A stretch of 64,000 nucleotides of DNA from Candidatus Tepidiaquacellales bacterium UBA2330 (GTDB taxonomy: Bacteria; Bacteroidota; Ignavibacteria; Tepidaquicellales; Tepidaquicellaceae): the NCBI GenBank assembly GCA_002344965.1, contig DDUU01000037.1, positions 82,283 through 146,282 on the forward strand, read 5' to 3'. Position numbers and translations under genes: made by a program. Below the pieces are notes generated by a model. It searched no databases, was not told where the DNA came from, and saw nothing but the letters and a program-made list of their open reading frames with translations. The stretch's first letter is position 1. Each line of letters begins with the position of its first letter. Below, in pieces: positions 51,877 through 61,188 of this stretch.

Positions 51877-52521
51877 TTAAGGGGAAAGTCTTTCTCTGAT
51901 CCATTCGGCTCCTTTCTCAGTAAACAGAATTCTGTCATGCAGCCGGCTTTCTCTGCCCTGCCAGAATTCTATCTTAGACGGTTTTAAAATATATCCGCCC
52001 CAGCTTTCCGGTCTGGGCACATTTCCGTCCGCGAATTTAATTTTTAATTCCTCGAATTTATTATTAAGGACTTCACGGTTTGCGATCACTTTGCTCTGTT
52101 CGGATACAACTGCCGCAACCCTGCTTTCAAAAGGTCTGCTTTTAAAATAATTTTCGGATTCTTCTCTGCTGACTTTCTCTGTGATACCTTCAATTCGCAC
52201 CTGTCTTTCAAGTTCTTTCCAGTAGAAAAGCAAAGTAGCGTTTGGATTTTCCTCAAGCTCTTTTCCTTTTCTGCTTTTGTAATTAGTATAAAAAATAAAT
52301 CCTTCAGCGCTGTATTCTTTTAGCAAAACTGTTCTTACATTCGGATGACCGTCAGCAGAGCAAGTAGCCAGATACATTGTGTTGGCTTCCAGTTCATCAA
52401 GTTTCAGTGCTTCTGAAAACCAGACTTCAAATTGTTCGAAAGGATTGCCGCTGATTGTCATATCGGTTAATTCTCTTTTGAGAAATTCTTTTCTGAGTTC
52501 AAATAAATTTTTCTTATCCAT
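51877..52521 (-). CDS. pdxH: Pyridoxamine 5'-phosphate oxidase
   Basis: This FMN enzyme makes pyridoxal 5'-phosphate from pyridoxine or pyridoxamine 5'-phosphate. The hallmark parts are present: NVRTVLLKEYSAEGFIFYTN, the FMN-site SRKGKELEENP, and the C-terminal EFWQGRESRLHDR with the final ERLSP. I place the start at 52521 (MDKKNLFELRKEF), giving 214 residues, the usual family length. The longer frame from 52608 would translate through a palindrome and lacks family sequence. It is divergent from mgtE. Confidence 0.93.
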   Translation of the reverse strand: MDKKNLFELRKEFLKRELTDMTISGNPFEQFEVWFSEALKLDELEANTMYLATCSADGHPNVRTVLLKEYSAEGFIFYTNYKSRKGKELEENPNATLLFYWKELERQVRIEGITEKVSREESENYFKSRPFESRVAAVVSEQSKVIANREVLNNKFEELKIKFADGNVPRPESWGGYILKPSKIEFWQGRESRLHDRILFTEKGAEWIRERLSP

Positions 52522-52595
52522 GGCAGTGTGAGTTGTTTTTGTAAATTTAGTTAAATTGATTTTGAGAAATAATGATATATGTTGTGCGGGTGTAT

Positions 52596-52646
52596 GACGG
52601 AATTGCATTCCGTCAGGTGCGGGGAAAACCGCTTAAGCGGTTTTCC
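52596..52646. repeat. Two adjacent palindromes between pdxH and mgtE
   Basis: First a hairpin GACGGAAT/ATTCCGTC (52596-52603 with 52607-52614). Then a perfect 24-base palindrome (52623-52646, centre GCTTAAGC). Both are locally GC-rich and lie in a divergent promoter region. They resemble REP-type repeats; an operator role is also possible. Confidence 0.6.
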
Positions 52647-52780
52647 GCTGTATTACACTTATGTAGTTTATTATGATCTATTCTCATTTCATGTTCTATC
52701 CTTCATTATTTTCAATTGATTAATCACATCTTTATAAGTAATTTGAAATTCATTTTTTTAACCCATTTTTTCAATTCCCG

Positions 52781-54181
52781 GTGTCAGCTGATAAAAATAA
52801 ATTATCTGTCCTTGAAGTAGATAAAGAGCTGCTTGATGATATTACAGAGCTCATCCGCGAAAAATCTGACGCTGCCCTCCAGAATATTCTTGCTGATCTG
52901 TATGATTTTGATATAGCCGTTCTAATTGATAATCTTATTAATGATGAAGATGCGGTTTATCTCTTCTCTCTTTTAAAAGATGAAACAGCAAGTGAAGTAA
53001 TTTTAGAAATTAGTGATGACAGAAAAAATGCTATAACGGAAAGACTAAGCGGTGAAAAAATTTCCGGTATTGTCAGTGAAATGTATTCTGATGATGCTAC
53101 TGACTTTGTATCTGATCTTGATGAAAACAAAAAAGTAGAAGTCCTTGAAAATCTGGACAGGATTGATAATGAAGATTATAATGAAGTTAAAGAACTGCTC
53201 AGCTATGATGAAAATACCGCCGGCGGTATCATGGCGAAAGAGTATATTTCAGTTCATGAATACTGTACTGTTACGGAAGCAATAAATGAAATACAGGAAA
53301 AAGCCGACGATGTTGACCAGTTTTATAATGTTTGGGTTGTCGATAAGGAAAATGTACTAAAAGGTGTCATTTCCCTCAAAAGACTTATTGTCTCATTAAA
53401 AAATCCCGGCATGCATATTAATGAAGTTATGTACCCTGATGTTATAAGCATTGAAGCAAATACTGATCAGGAAGAAGTTGCAAAAATATTTAAAAGCTAT
53501 GATCTTGTTTCTGCTCCTGTAGTGGATAGTCATAATAAATTAATTGGCATGATATCAATTGATGATATTGTAGATGTAATTGAAGAAGAGTATTCTGAAA
53601 ATGTTGCCAGAATGACAGGAACGGATGCTGAAGAACTTGAAAAAAAATCACCGTATGAAATTGCTAAGCTGAGACTGCCATGGCTTCTTATTACTTTGTT
53701 CATTGAATTTATTGCAGTCTTTATCGTAAGAATGCATGATGAAATGCTTGAAAAAATAATTCTGCTTGCCGCCTTTATGCCCATAATTTCCGCCATTTCA
53801 GGAAATACCGGTCTTCAGTCTGCTGCTATTATGGTCAGAGGTATTGATACCGGAAACGTAACTCTTAGTAAATGGTATGTTCCGTTATTCAGACAATTTA
53901 AAACCAACCTGATTATTGGTTTGGTAATTGCACTGATCGTCGGACTTCTTGGATATTTTATCAGTGATTCAAATGAATTAAAATTTGGCGCATCTGTCAG
54001 TATCTCAATGTTTATTTCTATTAATATTGCAGGTATCATAGGCACTGTATCTCCGATGTTATCCAAAAAACTTGGTTTTGATCCTGCTCTGACTTCAGGT
54101 CCTTTTGAAACCGCTTTTCAGGATGTGATCGGTATCTTTGTTTTTCTGAGCGTCTCTGCTATTTTATTAACAAATTTATAA
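52781..54181 (+). CDS. mgtE: MgtE-type magnesium transporter
   Basis: A 466-residue Mg2+ channel of the inner membrane with a GTG start at 52781. The cytoplasmic N domain (about 1-135) has superhelical repeats. Two CBS domains follow (about 140-265, with ISIDDIVDVIEEEYSENVAR at the end). The C-terminal part has five membrane helices, including the pore segment ISAISGNTGLQSAAIMVRGI. CBS and N domains sense internal Mg2+ and close the pore. The PAP2 gene begins 7 bases after its stop, so the two form an operon. Confidence 0.95.
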   Translation: MSADKNKLSVLEVDKELLDDITELIREKSDAALQNILADLYDFDIAVLIDNLINDEDAVYLFSLLKDETASEVILEISDDRKNAITERLSGEKISGIVSEMYSDDATDFVSDLDENKKVEVLENLDRIDNEDYNEVKELLSYDENTAGGIMAKEYISVHEYCTVTEAINEIQEKADDVDQFYNVWVVDKENVLKGVISLKRLIVSLKNPGMHINEVMYPDVISIEANTDQEEVAKIFKSYDLVSAPVVDSHNKLIGMISIDDIVDVIEEEYSENVARMTGTDAEELEKKSPYEIAKLRLPWLLITLFIEFIAVFIVRMHDEMLEKIILLAAFMPIISAISGNTGLQSAAIMVRGIDTGNVTLSKWYVPLFRQFKTNLIIGLVIALIVGLLGYFISDSNELKFGASVSISMFISINIAGIIGTVSPMLSKKLGFDPALTSGPFETAFQDVIGIFVFLSVSAILLTNL

Positions 54182-54188
54182 TCTTTTA

Positions 54189-55157
54189 TTGCTCAGATCA
54201 CTAAAAAAAAAATTCACCTATCTGGAAATACCGGATATCACAAATCAGATTTTTCTGCTGATACTCTCTGTGCTTGTCGTTTTCTCTTCGGATAATTTAT
54301 TAATCTCTGTTCTTATTCCTATTCTCAACATTTTACTTTGCTTACTTATAATTTATTTTGTATCACACTATGAAATGAAATCTGATGCTGAAAAGAAGAT
54401 AAGATCATGGTCCAGATTTTTAAGGTTCTGGTATCCGTCCTTTATGATTCTTTTCTGCTTTAAGGAAATTTATCTGATCATGATAGGTTTCGATACAAGA
54501 CTTTATGATCCGGAACTGATACTTATTGATCAGTGGATTTTTGGATTTAATCCTACAGAATATCTTGCTGCTTACGTTAACCCGGTTTTAGTCGAGCTGC
54601 TTCAGATTGTCTATGGACTCTTTTATCTGATGCCTGTAATTTATGCTATGGAATTATATATCTGGCACAGGTATGAAGAATTAAAGTATGCTATCTTTGT
54701 AGTATTTCTGGGTTTCTATCTTTCGTTTCTTGGCTATATTGTCGTTCCCGCTATTGGTCCGCGGTTTACTCTGCATGATTTTTCAAATTTAAATCTTGAA
54801 TTACCCGGTATTTTTTTCGCAGATATAATAAGAGGAATAATTGATTTCGGTGAGTCGATACCTAAAAATGTAAGTAACCCAGAAGCGTACGCACAGAGAG
54901 ATGCTTTTCCTTCCGGTCATACTATTATCATTATTCTTATCACTTATCTTTCGCATAAAATAAGATCCGGTTCGTTTTATTTTTATCTCCCTTATTCTGT
55001 ATTAATGATATTCTCAACAGTGTATCTCCGTTACCATTATGTAATTGATCTGATCGGTGGAATTCCGTTTGTGCTTGTTACAATTTTTATTGCAAATAAA
55101 TTATATGAAGGGAAAATATCATTCGGAAAAGCAAATGCTAAAAAAACCTTGCCGTAA
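54189..55157 (+). CDS. PAP2-superfamily membrane phosphatase / phosphotransferase
   Basis: A 322-residue integral membrane protein with a TTG start 7 bases after mgtE. Six or more hydrophobic segments are visible. PAP2 acid-phosphatase motifs appear late: DAFPSGHTIIII (motif 2) and YLRYHYVIDLIGG (motif 3 with His and Asp). The arrangement resembles inositol-phosphoceramide-synthase-like or lipid-phosphate phosphatases acting on the periplasmic side. The exact lipid substrate is not evident. Its 3' end overlaps the convergent hemW gene by 20 bases. Confidence 0.82.
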   Translation: MLRSLKKKFTYLEIPDITNQIFLLILSVLVVFSSDNLLISVLIPILNILLCLLIIYFVSHYEMKSDAEKKIRSWSRFLRFWYPSFMILFCFKEIYLIMIGFDTRLYDPELILIDQWIFGFNPTEYLAAYVNPVLVELLQIVYGLFYLMPVIYAMELYIWHRYEELKYAIFVVFLGFYLSFLGYIVVPAIGPRFTLHDFSNLNLELPGIFFADIIRGIIDFGESIPKNVSNPEAYAQRDAFPSGHTIIIILITYLSHKIRSGSFYFYLPYSVLMIFSTVYLRYHYVIDLIGGIPFVLVTIFIANKLYEGKISFGKANAKKTLP

Positions 55158-56256
55158 TTTCATCAGCTATTGAATATCCTTTTTCAGTAAGTTTAAGATT
55201 GCCGTCTTTAATAAAAGCAAGCCCTGCCGAGAAAAGCTCTTCTGTTTCTGATTTATATTCTGTTTCGAAATTCTCTCCTGTCAGTTTCTTAAACGTATCG
55301 AAATTTACGCCTTCGCTTCTTAATCCTAACATTATATATTCCAGTTTTATCTGCTCTGTATCCGGTTTATATTTATTTTCTGACGGAAGTCTATTCTCTA
55401 TCAAAGTTTTTACATATCCGGAATAAGATCTCAGGTTATTCCACCTCTTATTAAAAAAAAATGAATGTGATGACGGTCCTAGACCCAGGTAATTTTTGTA
55501 AGTCCAGTATTTCAGATTATGTCTGCTTCTGTATCCGGGTCTTGCAAAGTTAGATATCTCATAATGTTCAAATCCTTCGGATATTAATCTCTCCGATACT
55601 TTAAAATAAAATTCAGAATCTTTTAACGGATCTTTTTTCAGCAACGGATTCTTTTCAGCTGATTTGTAAAGAACAGTTCCCTTCTCATATGTTAATGAAT
55701 AAGCGGATATATGATTCGCTCCGCAATCTATTGCTTTGCTTATTGAGTAATTTATATCCTCCTCCGTCTGCAAAGGCAATGAATAAATGATATCAACGCT
55801 GATATTTTTCGTAAGACTTGACGTCAATCTTATCACTTGCTCAGCCATTTCTGAAGTATGCTGACGCGTTAAAAATTTCAACTCACTGTCAATAAAAGAC
55901 TGCACTCCAAAACTGAATCTGTTTATTCCGGCTTTAAGATAATTATCTGTACTGACATCTGAAAAATCCTCGGGATTTGATTCCATTGTGATCTCAGAAT
56001 TGATATCAATATTAAAGCTGTCTTCCAAATTTTTTATGACATCGCTGATCTCAGCTGAAGTTAATACAGTAGGCGTACCGCCTCCGAAAAAAACGGTATC
56101 AAATTTTTCACCGTTGTATTGATCTGAAAGAAGAGAGATCTCTGAGCTTAATGCATTCAGAAATTCTTTCTTCCGCTTTGTATTTGTAATGAAAAAGAAA
56201 TCGCAGTAGTTACATCTCTTTCTGCAAAAAGGTATGTGTATGTATAATCCGGACAT
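55138..56256 (-). CDS. hemW: HemW-type radical SAM protein
   Basis: A 372-residue radical SAM protein of the HemN/HemW group. The [4Fe-4S] cluster motif is CRKRCNYC near the N-terminus (YIHIPFCRKRCNYCDFFF). FFGGGTPTVL binds SAM, and NRFSFGVQSFIDSELKFLTR and NFARPGYRSRHNLKYW are family signatures. Length and the short N-terminus fit HemW, a heme chaperone, rather than the true oxygen-independent coproporphyrinogen oxidase HemN. It ends in convergent overlap with the PAP2 gene. It lies downstream of lepB and lepA on the same strand. Confidence 0.9.
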   Translation of the reverse strand: MSGLYIHIPFCRKRCNYCDFFFITNTKRKKEFLNALSSEISLLSDQYNGEKFDTVFFGGGTPTVLTSAEISDVIKNLEDSFNIDINSEITMESNPEDFSDVSTDNYLKAGINRFSFGVQSFIDSELKFLTRQHTSEMAEQVIRLTSSLTKNISVDIIYSLPLQTEEDINYSISKAIDCGANHISAYSLTYEKGTVLYKSAEKNPLLKKDPLKDSEFYFKVSERLISEGFEHYEISNFARPGYRSRHNLKYWTYKNYLGLGPSSHSFFFNKRWNNLRSYSGYVKTLIENRLPSENKYKPDTEQIKLEYIMLGLRSEGVNFDTFKKLTGENFETEYKSETEELFSAGLAFIKDGNLKLTEKGYSIADEITARFF

Positions 56257-56314
56257 GGGTTAAAATAAAAATTGTACCGGAAATTTTATTTCCTGTGAAT
56301 GCAGAATGTTATAG

Positions 56315-57289
56315 TTATCTGATTATATTCCCAATTCTTTCCCATCTGGTCGTACTCAGCAGATCGAAAAAATTCAGAAATGAAATGCTCGGATCCCATG
56401 ACCAGTAAATAATTAACGCTTCCCCGACTATATTTTCAACAGGCATAAATCCCCAGAATCTGCTGTCAAGCGAATTGTTTCTGTTGTCTCCCATCATAAA
56501 TAAATAATCTCTCTTAACAGTATATTCCCCGTCCGGAAGAGCTGTTTCGTTAACATATATTTTACCGTCTCCTGACATTCTGACTGTATTGCCTTCCTTA
56601 ATCATAAACATTTTCCATCCGTCAAAATTTGAAGAATCAATTTTTATCTTGTCACCGGCTTTAGGAACGCGGATTGGTCCGTACCAGTCCTCATTCCACT
56701 TTGAGCCTGCAGGGAACATTCTGGGATTCACAAAACTTTCCGGTCTGTTTACTTTATCAAATACCGTATTCGGAGGATTCGGAAACAGCTCGCCGTTTAC
56801 ATAAAGCTTTTTGTCCCTGATTTCAAGAGTATCACCCGGTGTGGCTACGCATCTTTTTATATAATTGACAACTTCCTGGGATTCGATGTCGTCACGGTCA
56901 CCCGGAAAATCAAAAACTATTATATCTCCTTTCTTCGGCTCTTTAAATCCTGGAAGTTTAATATAAGGTATTCTTATATCCGTGAACGGAATGTTTCTCG
57001 GAGTTGTCGCTCCGTATGTGAATTTTGTTACAAGTAAAAAATCTCCGACCCATAATGTCTTTTCCATAGAGCCGGTAGGGATCCTGAAAGCTTCGAAGAG
57101 CAATATTTTTATTATGAATGCGACTATGCCCGCATATATCAAAGCATCAAAAAACTCCCGGGATTTTGTTTTCTTTATCTTTTCGTCTTTTCCTTTTTTA
57201 TCCTGCCTCTCGATGCCTGAGCCTGATGTCTTTAGCTTATTCTTATCTGTGTCTTTTATATTTTTATTGTTGTTGTTAGTAGTATCCAC
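56315..57289 (-). CDS. lepB: Signal peptidase I
   Basis: A 324-residue membrane protease that removes signal peptides, needed for the many exported proteins in this window. A charged, Lys-rich cytoplasmic start (about 1-45) precedes one membrane helix (ALIYAGIVAFIIKILLF). The catalytic dyad is Ser74 in RIPTGSMEKTL and Lys145 in YIKRCVATPGD. MGDNRNNSLDSRFWG is the conserved box E. It lies 47 bases after lepA in the same direction, the common lepA-lepB order. Confidence 0.95.
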   Translation of the reverse strand: MDTTNNNNKNIKDTDKNKLKTSGSGIERQDKKGKDEKIKKTKSREFFDALIYAGIVAFIIKILLFEAFRIPTGSMEKTLWVGDFLLVTKFTYGATTPRNIPFTDIRIPYIKLPGFKEPKKGDIIVFDFPGDRDDIESQEVVNYIKRCVATPGDTLEIRDKKLYVNGELFPNPPNTVFDKVNRPESFVNPRMFPAGSKWNEDWYGPIRVPKAGDKIKIDSSNFDGWKMFMIKEGNTVRMSGDGKIYVNETALPDGEYTVKRDYLFMMGDNRNNSLDSRFWGFMPVENIVGEALIIYWSWDPSISFLNFFDLLSTTRWERIGNIIR

Positions 57290-57336
57290 TTAGAAATTTT
57301 ATTGAATAATTTTATTGATTTAACTTAGATCCTGAT

Positions 57337-59136
57337 TTAAGTGTCGAGAGAAAGTACTGCATGAAAAGCTTCCTGCGGAATTTCTACGGAACCTATTTGC
57401 TTCATACGCTTCTTTCCTTCCTTTTGTTTTTCAAGAAGTTTTCTCTTTCTTGAAATATCGCCGCCGTAACATTTTGCAGTAACATTTTTTCTCATTGCGC
57501 TGATTGTCTCTCTTGCAATTACCTTTGATCCGATTGTAGCCTGAATTGCGACTTCATACATCTGCTTTGGAATAAGCTGACGCAGTTTGGCGCATAATTT
57601 TTTGCCCCATTCAAACGCTTTGTCCCTGTGAACAATTGTAGAAAGCGCATCCACAGGGTCTCCGTTCAGAAGTATGTCAAGCTTAACTAATTTCGATTCC
57701 CTGAAATCCTTAAAGTCATAATCAAATGACGCATATCCGCGGGAATACGATTTCAGCTTGTCGTAAAAGTCAAAAACAATTTCACTCAGAGGAAAATCAA
57801 AATGAAGATCAACTCTTTTCGCATCTACATAATTGGTTGCAAGGAAAACTCCGCGTCTCTCATTTGCCAGCTTCATTAAATTTCCGATGAATTCAGTAGG
57901 AGTAATAATATTTGCAGTGATATACGGCTCTTCTATATAATCTATTTTTTGAGGATCAGGCATCAGAGAGGGATTATCTACTATTAACTTTTCGCCTTTG
58001 GTTGTATAAACTATGAATTCCACATTAGGAACAGTGCTTATAATATTAAGATTATATTCACGGTCAAGTCTTTCCTGTATTATCTCAAGATGAAGCATTC
58101 CGAGAAATCCGCATCTGAACCCAAATCCCAGTGCTGCAGAAGTCTCCGGCTCAAATGTCAGAGCGGCATCGTTAAGCTTTAGCTTTGAAAGCGAATCCCT
58201 GAGATTTTCAAAATCTTCAGTTGATGACGGATAAATACCGCTGAATACCATCGGCTTTACATCTTTATAACCGGGAAGCGGTTCTGTAATAGGCTGATCT
58301 GTCCTGTAAATAGTGTCACCGACTTTTGATTCATTAAGATCTTTTATTCCTGCAATTAAATACCCCACATCCCCTGAATCCAGCTGTCCGGATTTTGAAC
58401 GTCCCATTCTCAGATGTCCGACTTCTTCCGCTTCAAATGTGTTTCCGGTGAAAAATGATTTTATTTTATCCCCGGGTTTTAAACTTCCCTCGAATACTCT
58501 TATATATACAATTACTCCCCTGTAAATATCAAACTTCGAATCAAATATCAAAGCCCTTAATGGCTTTTCAGGTTCGATCTTTGCTGCCGGTATTCTGTGA
58601 ACTATGCTTTCAAGTATTTCATCAGTGCCCGTACCGACTTTCGCGCTGGTAAGTAAAATATCTTCCTTTTTACATCCTATCAGTTCAATGATCTGCTCTG
58701 TAACTTCGTCAACCATGGAATTCTGAAGATCAATTTTATTTATAACCGGAATTATCTCAAGTCCGTTATCAATAGCCAGATAAAGATTACTGATAGTCTG
58801 AGCTTCCACCCCCTGTGTAGCGTCAACTACTAAAAGTGCTCCTTCGCAAGCCGCAAGAGAACGTGATACTTCATATGAAAAATCAACATGTCCCGGAGTA
58901 TCAATAAGATTTAAAGTATAAACTTCGCCGTCGGGAGAATTATACTTCATCTGTATGGCATGTAATTTTATTGTAATCCCTCTTTCCTGTTCAAGGTCCA
59001 TATCGTCCAAAACCTGCTTTATCATATTTCTCTTTTCAATCGTACCGGTCTTCTCAAGCAGTCTGTCGGCAAGGGTGGATTTTCCGTGATCTATATGAGC
59101 TATTATACAGAAATTTCTTATATTGGATTTTGTCAC
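57337..59136 (-). CDS. lepA: Elongation factor 4 (LepA)
   Basis: A 599-residue ribosome-associated GTPase. The G domain has IAHIDHGKSTLADRL (G1), DTPGHVDF (G3) and NKIDL (G4). The family-specific C-terminal domain is present with RRGVFLATNYVDAKRVDLHF and the basic end KRKLLEKQKEGKKRMKQIG. EF4 acts on ribosomes in translation initiation or elongation under stress. Start ATG at 59136 matches the usual N-terminus. lepB follows directly. Confidence 0.97.
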   Translation of the reverse strand: MTKSNIRNFCIIAHIDHGKSTLADRLLEKTGTIEKRNMIKQVLDDMDLEQERGITIKLHAIQMKYNSPDGEVYTLNLIDTPGHVDFSYEVSRSLAACEGALLVVDATQGVEAQTISNLYLAIDNGLEIIPVINKIDLQNSMVDEVTEQIIELIGCKKEDILLTSAKVGTGTDEILESIVHRIPAAKIEPEKPLRALIFDSKFDIYRGVIVYIRVFEGSLKPGDKIKSFFTGNTFEAEEVGHLRMGRSKSGQLDSGDVGYLIAGIKDLNESKVGDTIYRTDQPITEPLPGYKDVKPMVFSGIYPSSTEDFENLRDSLSKLKLNDAALTFEPETSAALGFGFRCGFLGMLHLEIIQERLDREYNLNIISTVPNVEFIVYTTKGEKLIVDNPSLMPDPQKIDYIEEPYITANIITPTEFIGNLMKLANERRGVFLATNYVDAKRVDLHFDFPLSEIVFDFYDKLKSYSRGYASFDYDFKDFRESKLVKLDILLNGDPVDALSTIVHRDKAFEWGKKLCAKLRQLIPKQMYEVAIQATIGSKVIARETISAMRKNVTAKCYGGDISRKRKLLEKQKEGKKRMKQIGSVEIPQEAFHAVLSLDT

Positions 59137-59234
59137 TGTGTATGTTAAAATAAAAGTGGATTCTAAACGTAAGTTACATAATGAAATATAACTTATTTAG
59201 ATTCCACTTAATAAAAATAGAAATAAAAAATAAT

Positions 59235-59426
59235 TTATTTTCCTTCTGATTTTCTTTTTACTCTCTCGTCCTGAATGTCTTTTCTGATCTCTGCTGCTTT
59301 TTTTCTGAGCTCGTTTAGCTGTTTTCTCAGTCTTGTTCCTGCTGCATTCTGACCTTTGTCATAAAACTTCTCAATATCTACTTTCATTTCATCAAGGATT
59401 TTGTGAAGATCGTTAATTTTTTCCAT
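59235..59426 (-). CDS. Histone H1-like (Hc1-type) protein
   Basis: A 63-residue basic protein matching small Hc1-like histone proteins of Bacteroidota: MEKINDLHKILDEMKVDIEK, then AAGTRLRKQLNELRKKAAEI and a basic tail. It is expected to bind DNA or RNA without sequence preference and to affect chromosome packing. It has its own Shine-Dalgarno-like AAGGAGA 8-14 bases upstream. It lies between the succinate dehydrogenase membrane subunits and lepA. Confidence 0.85.
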   Translation of the reverse strand: MEKINDLHKILDEMKVDIEKFYDKGQNAAGTRLRKQLNELRKKAAEIRKDIQDERVKRKSEGK

Positions 59427-59550
59427 TTTCAGATTCTCCTTCTGTTTGTTTGATTTAATAAATTTTTGGATAAAGTATTAAAAATATTTAAATTTTGTAA
59501 GTTATTTTTTTAAATCGAAAGAAATAACGGAATTTATAATTAATTTTATT

Positions 59551-59913
59551 TTATGAAAGATATGGTATGGAAAATATGATTACAAATCCCCAGGCTACAA
59601 ATGCCAGTCCGAATAAAATTATTGCTGATAAAACGGAGATCCTCGCCCATGTCGGCATTTTATAATCCCTGAATATATTCCAGACACCGTTAAGTCCGTG
59701 ATACATACCAAGTACAAGAAACGAAAGATCTATAATTCTGTACCATGAGAACTGCATCCTTGCAAGCACTGCTTCATACGTATGTCCCGATTCCGGCTGA
59801 TAATGCATCAGTATATAATGTCCTATCATAAACACTACCAGAGCCAGACCTGTAATCCTCTGTACTACCCAGCTGCCTGAACCGGAATTTTTTGATACTC
59901 TGTATTTATACAT
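59551..59913 (-). CDS. sdhD: Succinate dehydrogenase membrane anchor subunit
   Basis: A 120-residue protein with three membrane helices. SGSWVVQRITGLALVVFMIG and MYHGLNGVWNIFRDY are the typical quinone/heme-facing parts, with conserved His in helices one and two. It binds the SdhAB catalytic part to the inner membrane and passes electrons to quinone. It follows sdhC by 22 bases. The flavoprotein and iron-sulphur subunits are not downstream, so they must lie upstream beyond this gene pair or elsewhere. Confidence 0.88.
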   Translation of the reverse strand: MYKYRVSKNSGSGSWVVQRITGLALVVFMIGHYILMHYQPESGHTYEAVLARMQFSWYRIIDLSFLVLGMYHGLNGVWNIFRDYKMPTWARISVLSAIILFGLAFVAWGFVIIFSIPYLS

Positions 59914-59935
59914 TTTTTAAACCGATCTGATTTTC

Positions 59936-60373
59936 TTAAAATAAATTTTTTAATTCATGTGAAAACATAATTGCGCCCATTGCAAGAAACAGAATAATTC
60001 CGACAATCCATGATAATCTGTAAAGCTGTTTGTGATATTTCGCTCCGTCTGCCCAGTCCACTATCACTATCCTTATTCCGTTAAGTGAATGAAAAAGTAC
60101 AAATGCAAACAATAACCATTCTATTACCATAAAAACAGGTGTTGTAAACGCTTCCATCTTGTTATTAAAAGCTACCTCGCCTTCAGTAAGAGGACTTAAT
60201 GAATATATGTGCAGAAAAAGATAAGCAATTAAGGCAATTCCTGTAATTCTGTGTAATATCCATGCCCAGCTGCCGGAATCTTTTTTATAATTTAAATTCT
60301 CTGAAATCCAGTTCTTCTGATCGAAAGTCTTAGGTTTACGGTGTGTGTTTTGAGATCCTGTATCTGTTTCCAA
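59936..60373 (-). CDS. sdhC: Succinate dehydrogenase cytochrome b subunit
   Basis: A 145-residue protein with an N-terminal hydrophilic part of about 35 residues and three membrane helices. The key sequences are SWAWILHRITGIALIAYLFL and FHSLNGIRIVIVDWADG, holding the heme and quinone-site residues. With SdhD it forms the membrane part of complex II in the respiratory chain and citric acid cycle. It is the first gene of the two-gene sdhC-sdhD unit. Confidence 0.9.
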   Translation of the reverse strand: METDTGSQNTHRKPKTFDQKNWISENLNYKKDSGSWAWILHRITGIALIAYLFLHIYSLSPLTEGEVAFNNKMEAFTTPVFMVIEWLLFAFVLFHSLNGIRIVIVDWADGAKYHKQLYRLSWIVGIILFLAMGAIMFSHELKNLF

Positions 60374-60670
60374 TTATCAGATGCTCCTTATTTTTGTTCC
60401 GCTAAATTAATTATTTCAGCTTATATTTACAATTTATTAAAATTTATAATTATTTAAATTGTATATCTGATATGGTAAATATACTCATCCGGAATTTTTA
60501 TTATGCATTCTAACTTAAACCATCTGTCCTGATTTCTTAAATAATTATAACCTGATATTTATCATTTTCCATTATCAGGGATTAAACTATTTTTAATTAA
60601 ATAAAAATCTCACAGGTTTCGGATTTAAAAAATATGTTTTAAGTTTTTTACAGAATAGTTAATTTGACGC
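60374..60670. other. Divergent intergenic stretch
   Basis: About 300 AT-rich bases between the leftward sdhC and the rightward metal-related operon. Promoters for both must be here; no clear palindrome or metal-responsive operator was identified. Confidence 0.4.
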
Positions 60671-61087
60671 GTGAAAAAAATCTTGTTTAAAAATATTTTA
60701 AGCGTTGCTGTTTCAATACTTGTGCTTTCTTCCGGCAGTCTCGCTTCTCTTCTTCATTATTCCTGCAAAACCGACGGTAAAGAGCATACTCAGTGTCTGA
60801 TGGATGAATGTAATGATATGGTTTGTTGTGAATCTGATGAAAATACAAATGAAGCTGCTGATTCAAATGATTGTTGTGTCGTTCACCCGGAAGTTTTTTA
60901 TGAAACTGAAATGTTTATCGTTTCGGTAAATATTACAAAGTTTAAATTAACAGCCGATGTTAATTTTTCAAACATAATCGATCCGATGCTTCTGAAAAAT
61001 TACTCATCAGGTTATCACCCTGTTCAAAAACATTATAATTACCACTCCTGTAATATATTCCTGTTTAATTCCAGCCTTAGAATTTAG
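60671..61087 (+). CDS. Exported cysteine-rich protein of a metal-related operon
   Basis: A 138-residue exported protein starting at GTG. The signal peptide (NILSVAVSILVLSSGSLASL) is followed by SLLHYSCKTDGKEHTQC and pairs of cysteines (MVCCESDE, NDCCVVHP), and a His-rich end (YHPVQKHYNYHSC). Similar small Cys-rich exported proteins stand next to TonB receptors for copper or other thiophilic metals in Bacteroidota. A metal-binding role is inferred from composition. The next gene starts about 100 bases downstream. Confidence 0.65.
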   Translation: MKKILFKNILSVAVSILVLSSGSLASLLHYSCKTDGKEHTQCLMDECNDMVCCESDENTNEAADSNDCCVVHPEVFYETEMFIVSVNITKFKLTADVNFSNIIDPMLLKNYSSGYHPVQKHYNYHSCNIFLFNSSLRI

Positions 61088-61188
61088 ACCCTTATTTCGT
61101 TTTAAAAAAAATCTGTTTATTTGTTTAATCTTAACAAATTAACTTAAGTATATTTTTATTTTAAAAACTAAATAAATTAAATTCTATC

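Noticed and set aside
52522..52608. Longer pdxH with start at 52608
   Set aside because: The extra 29 residues lack family similarity and would run through palindromic DNA; the Met at 52521 gives the normal N-terminus.
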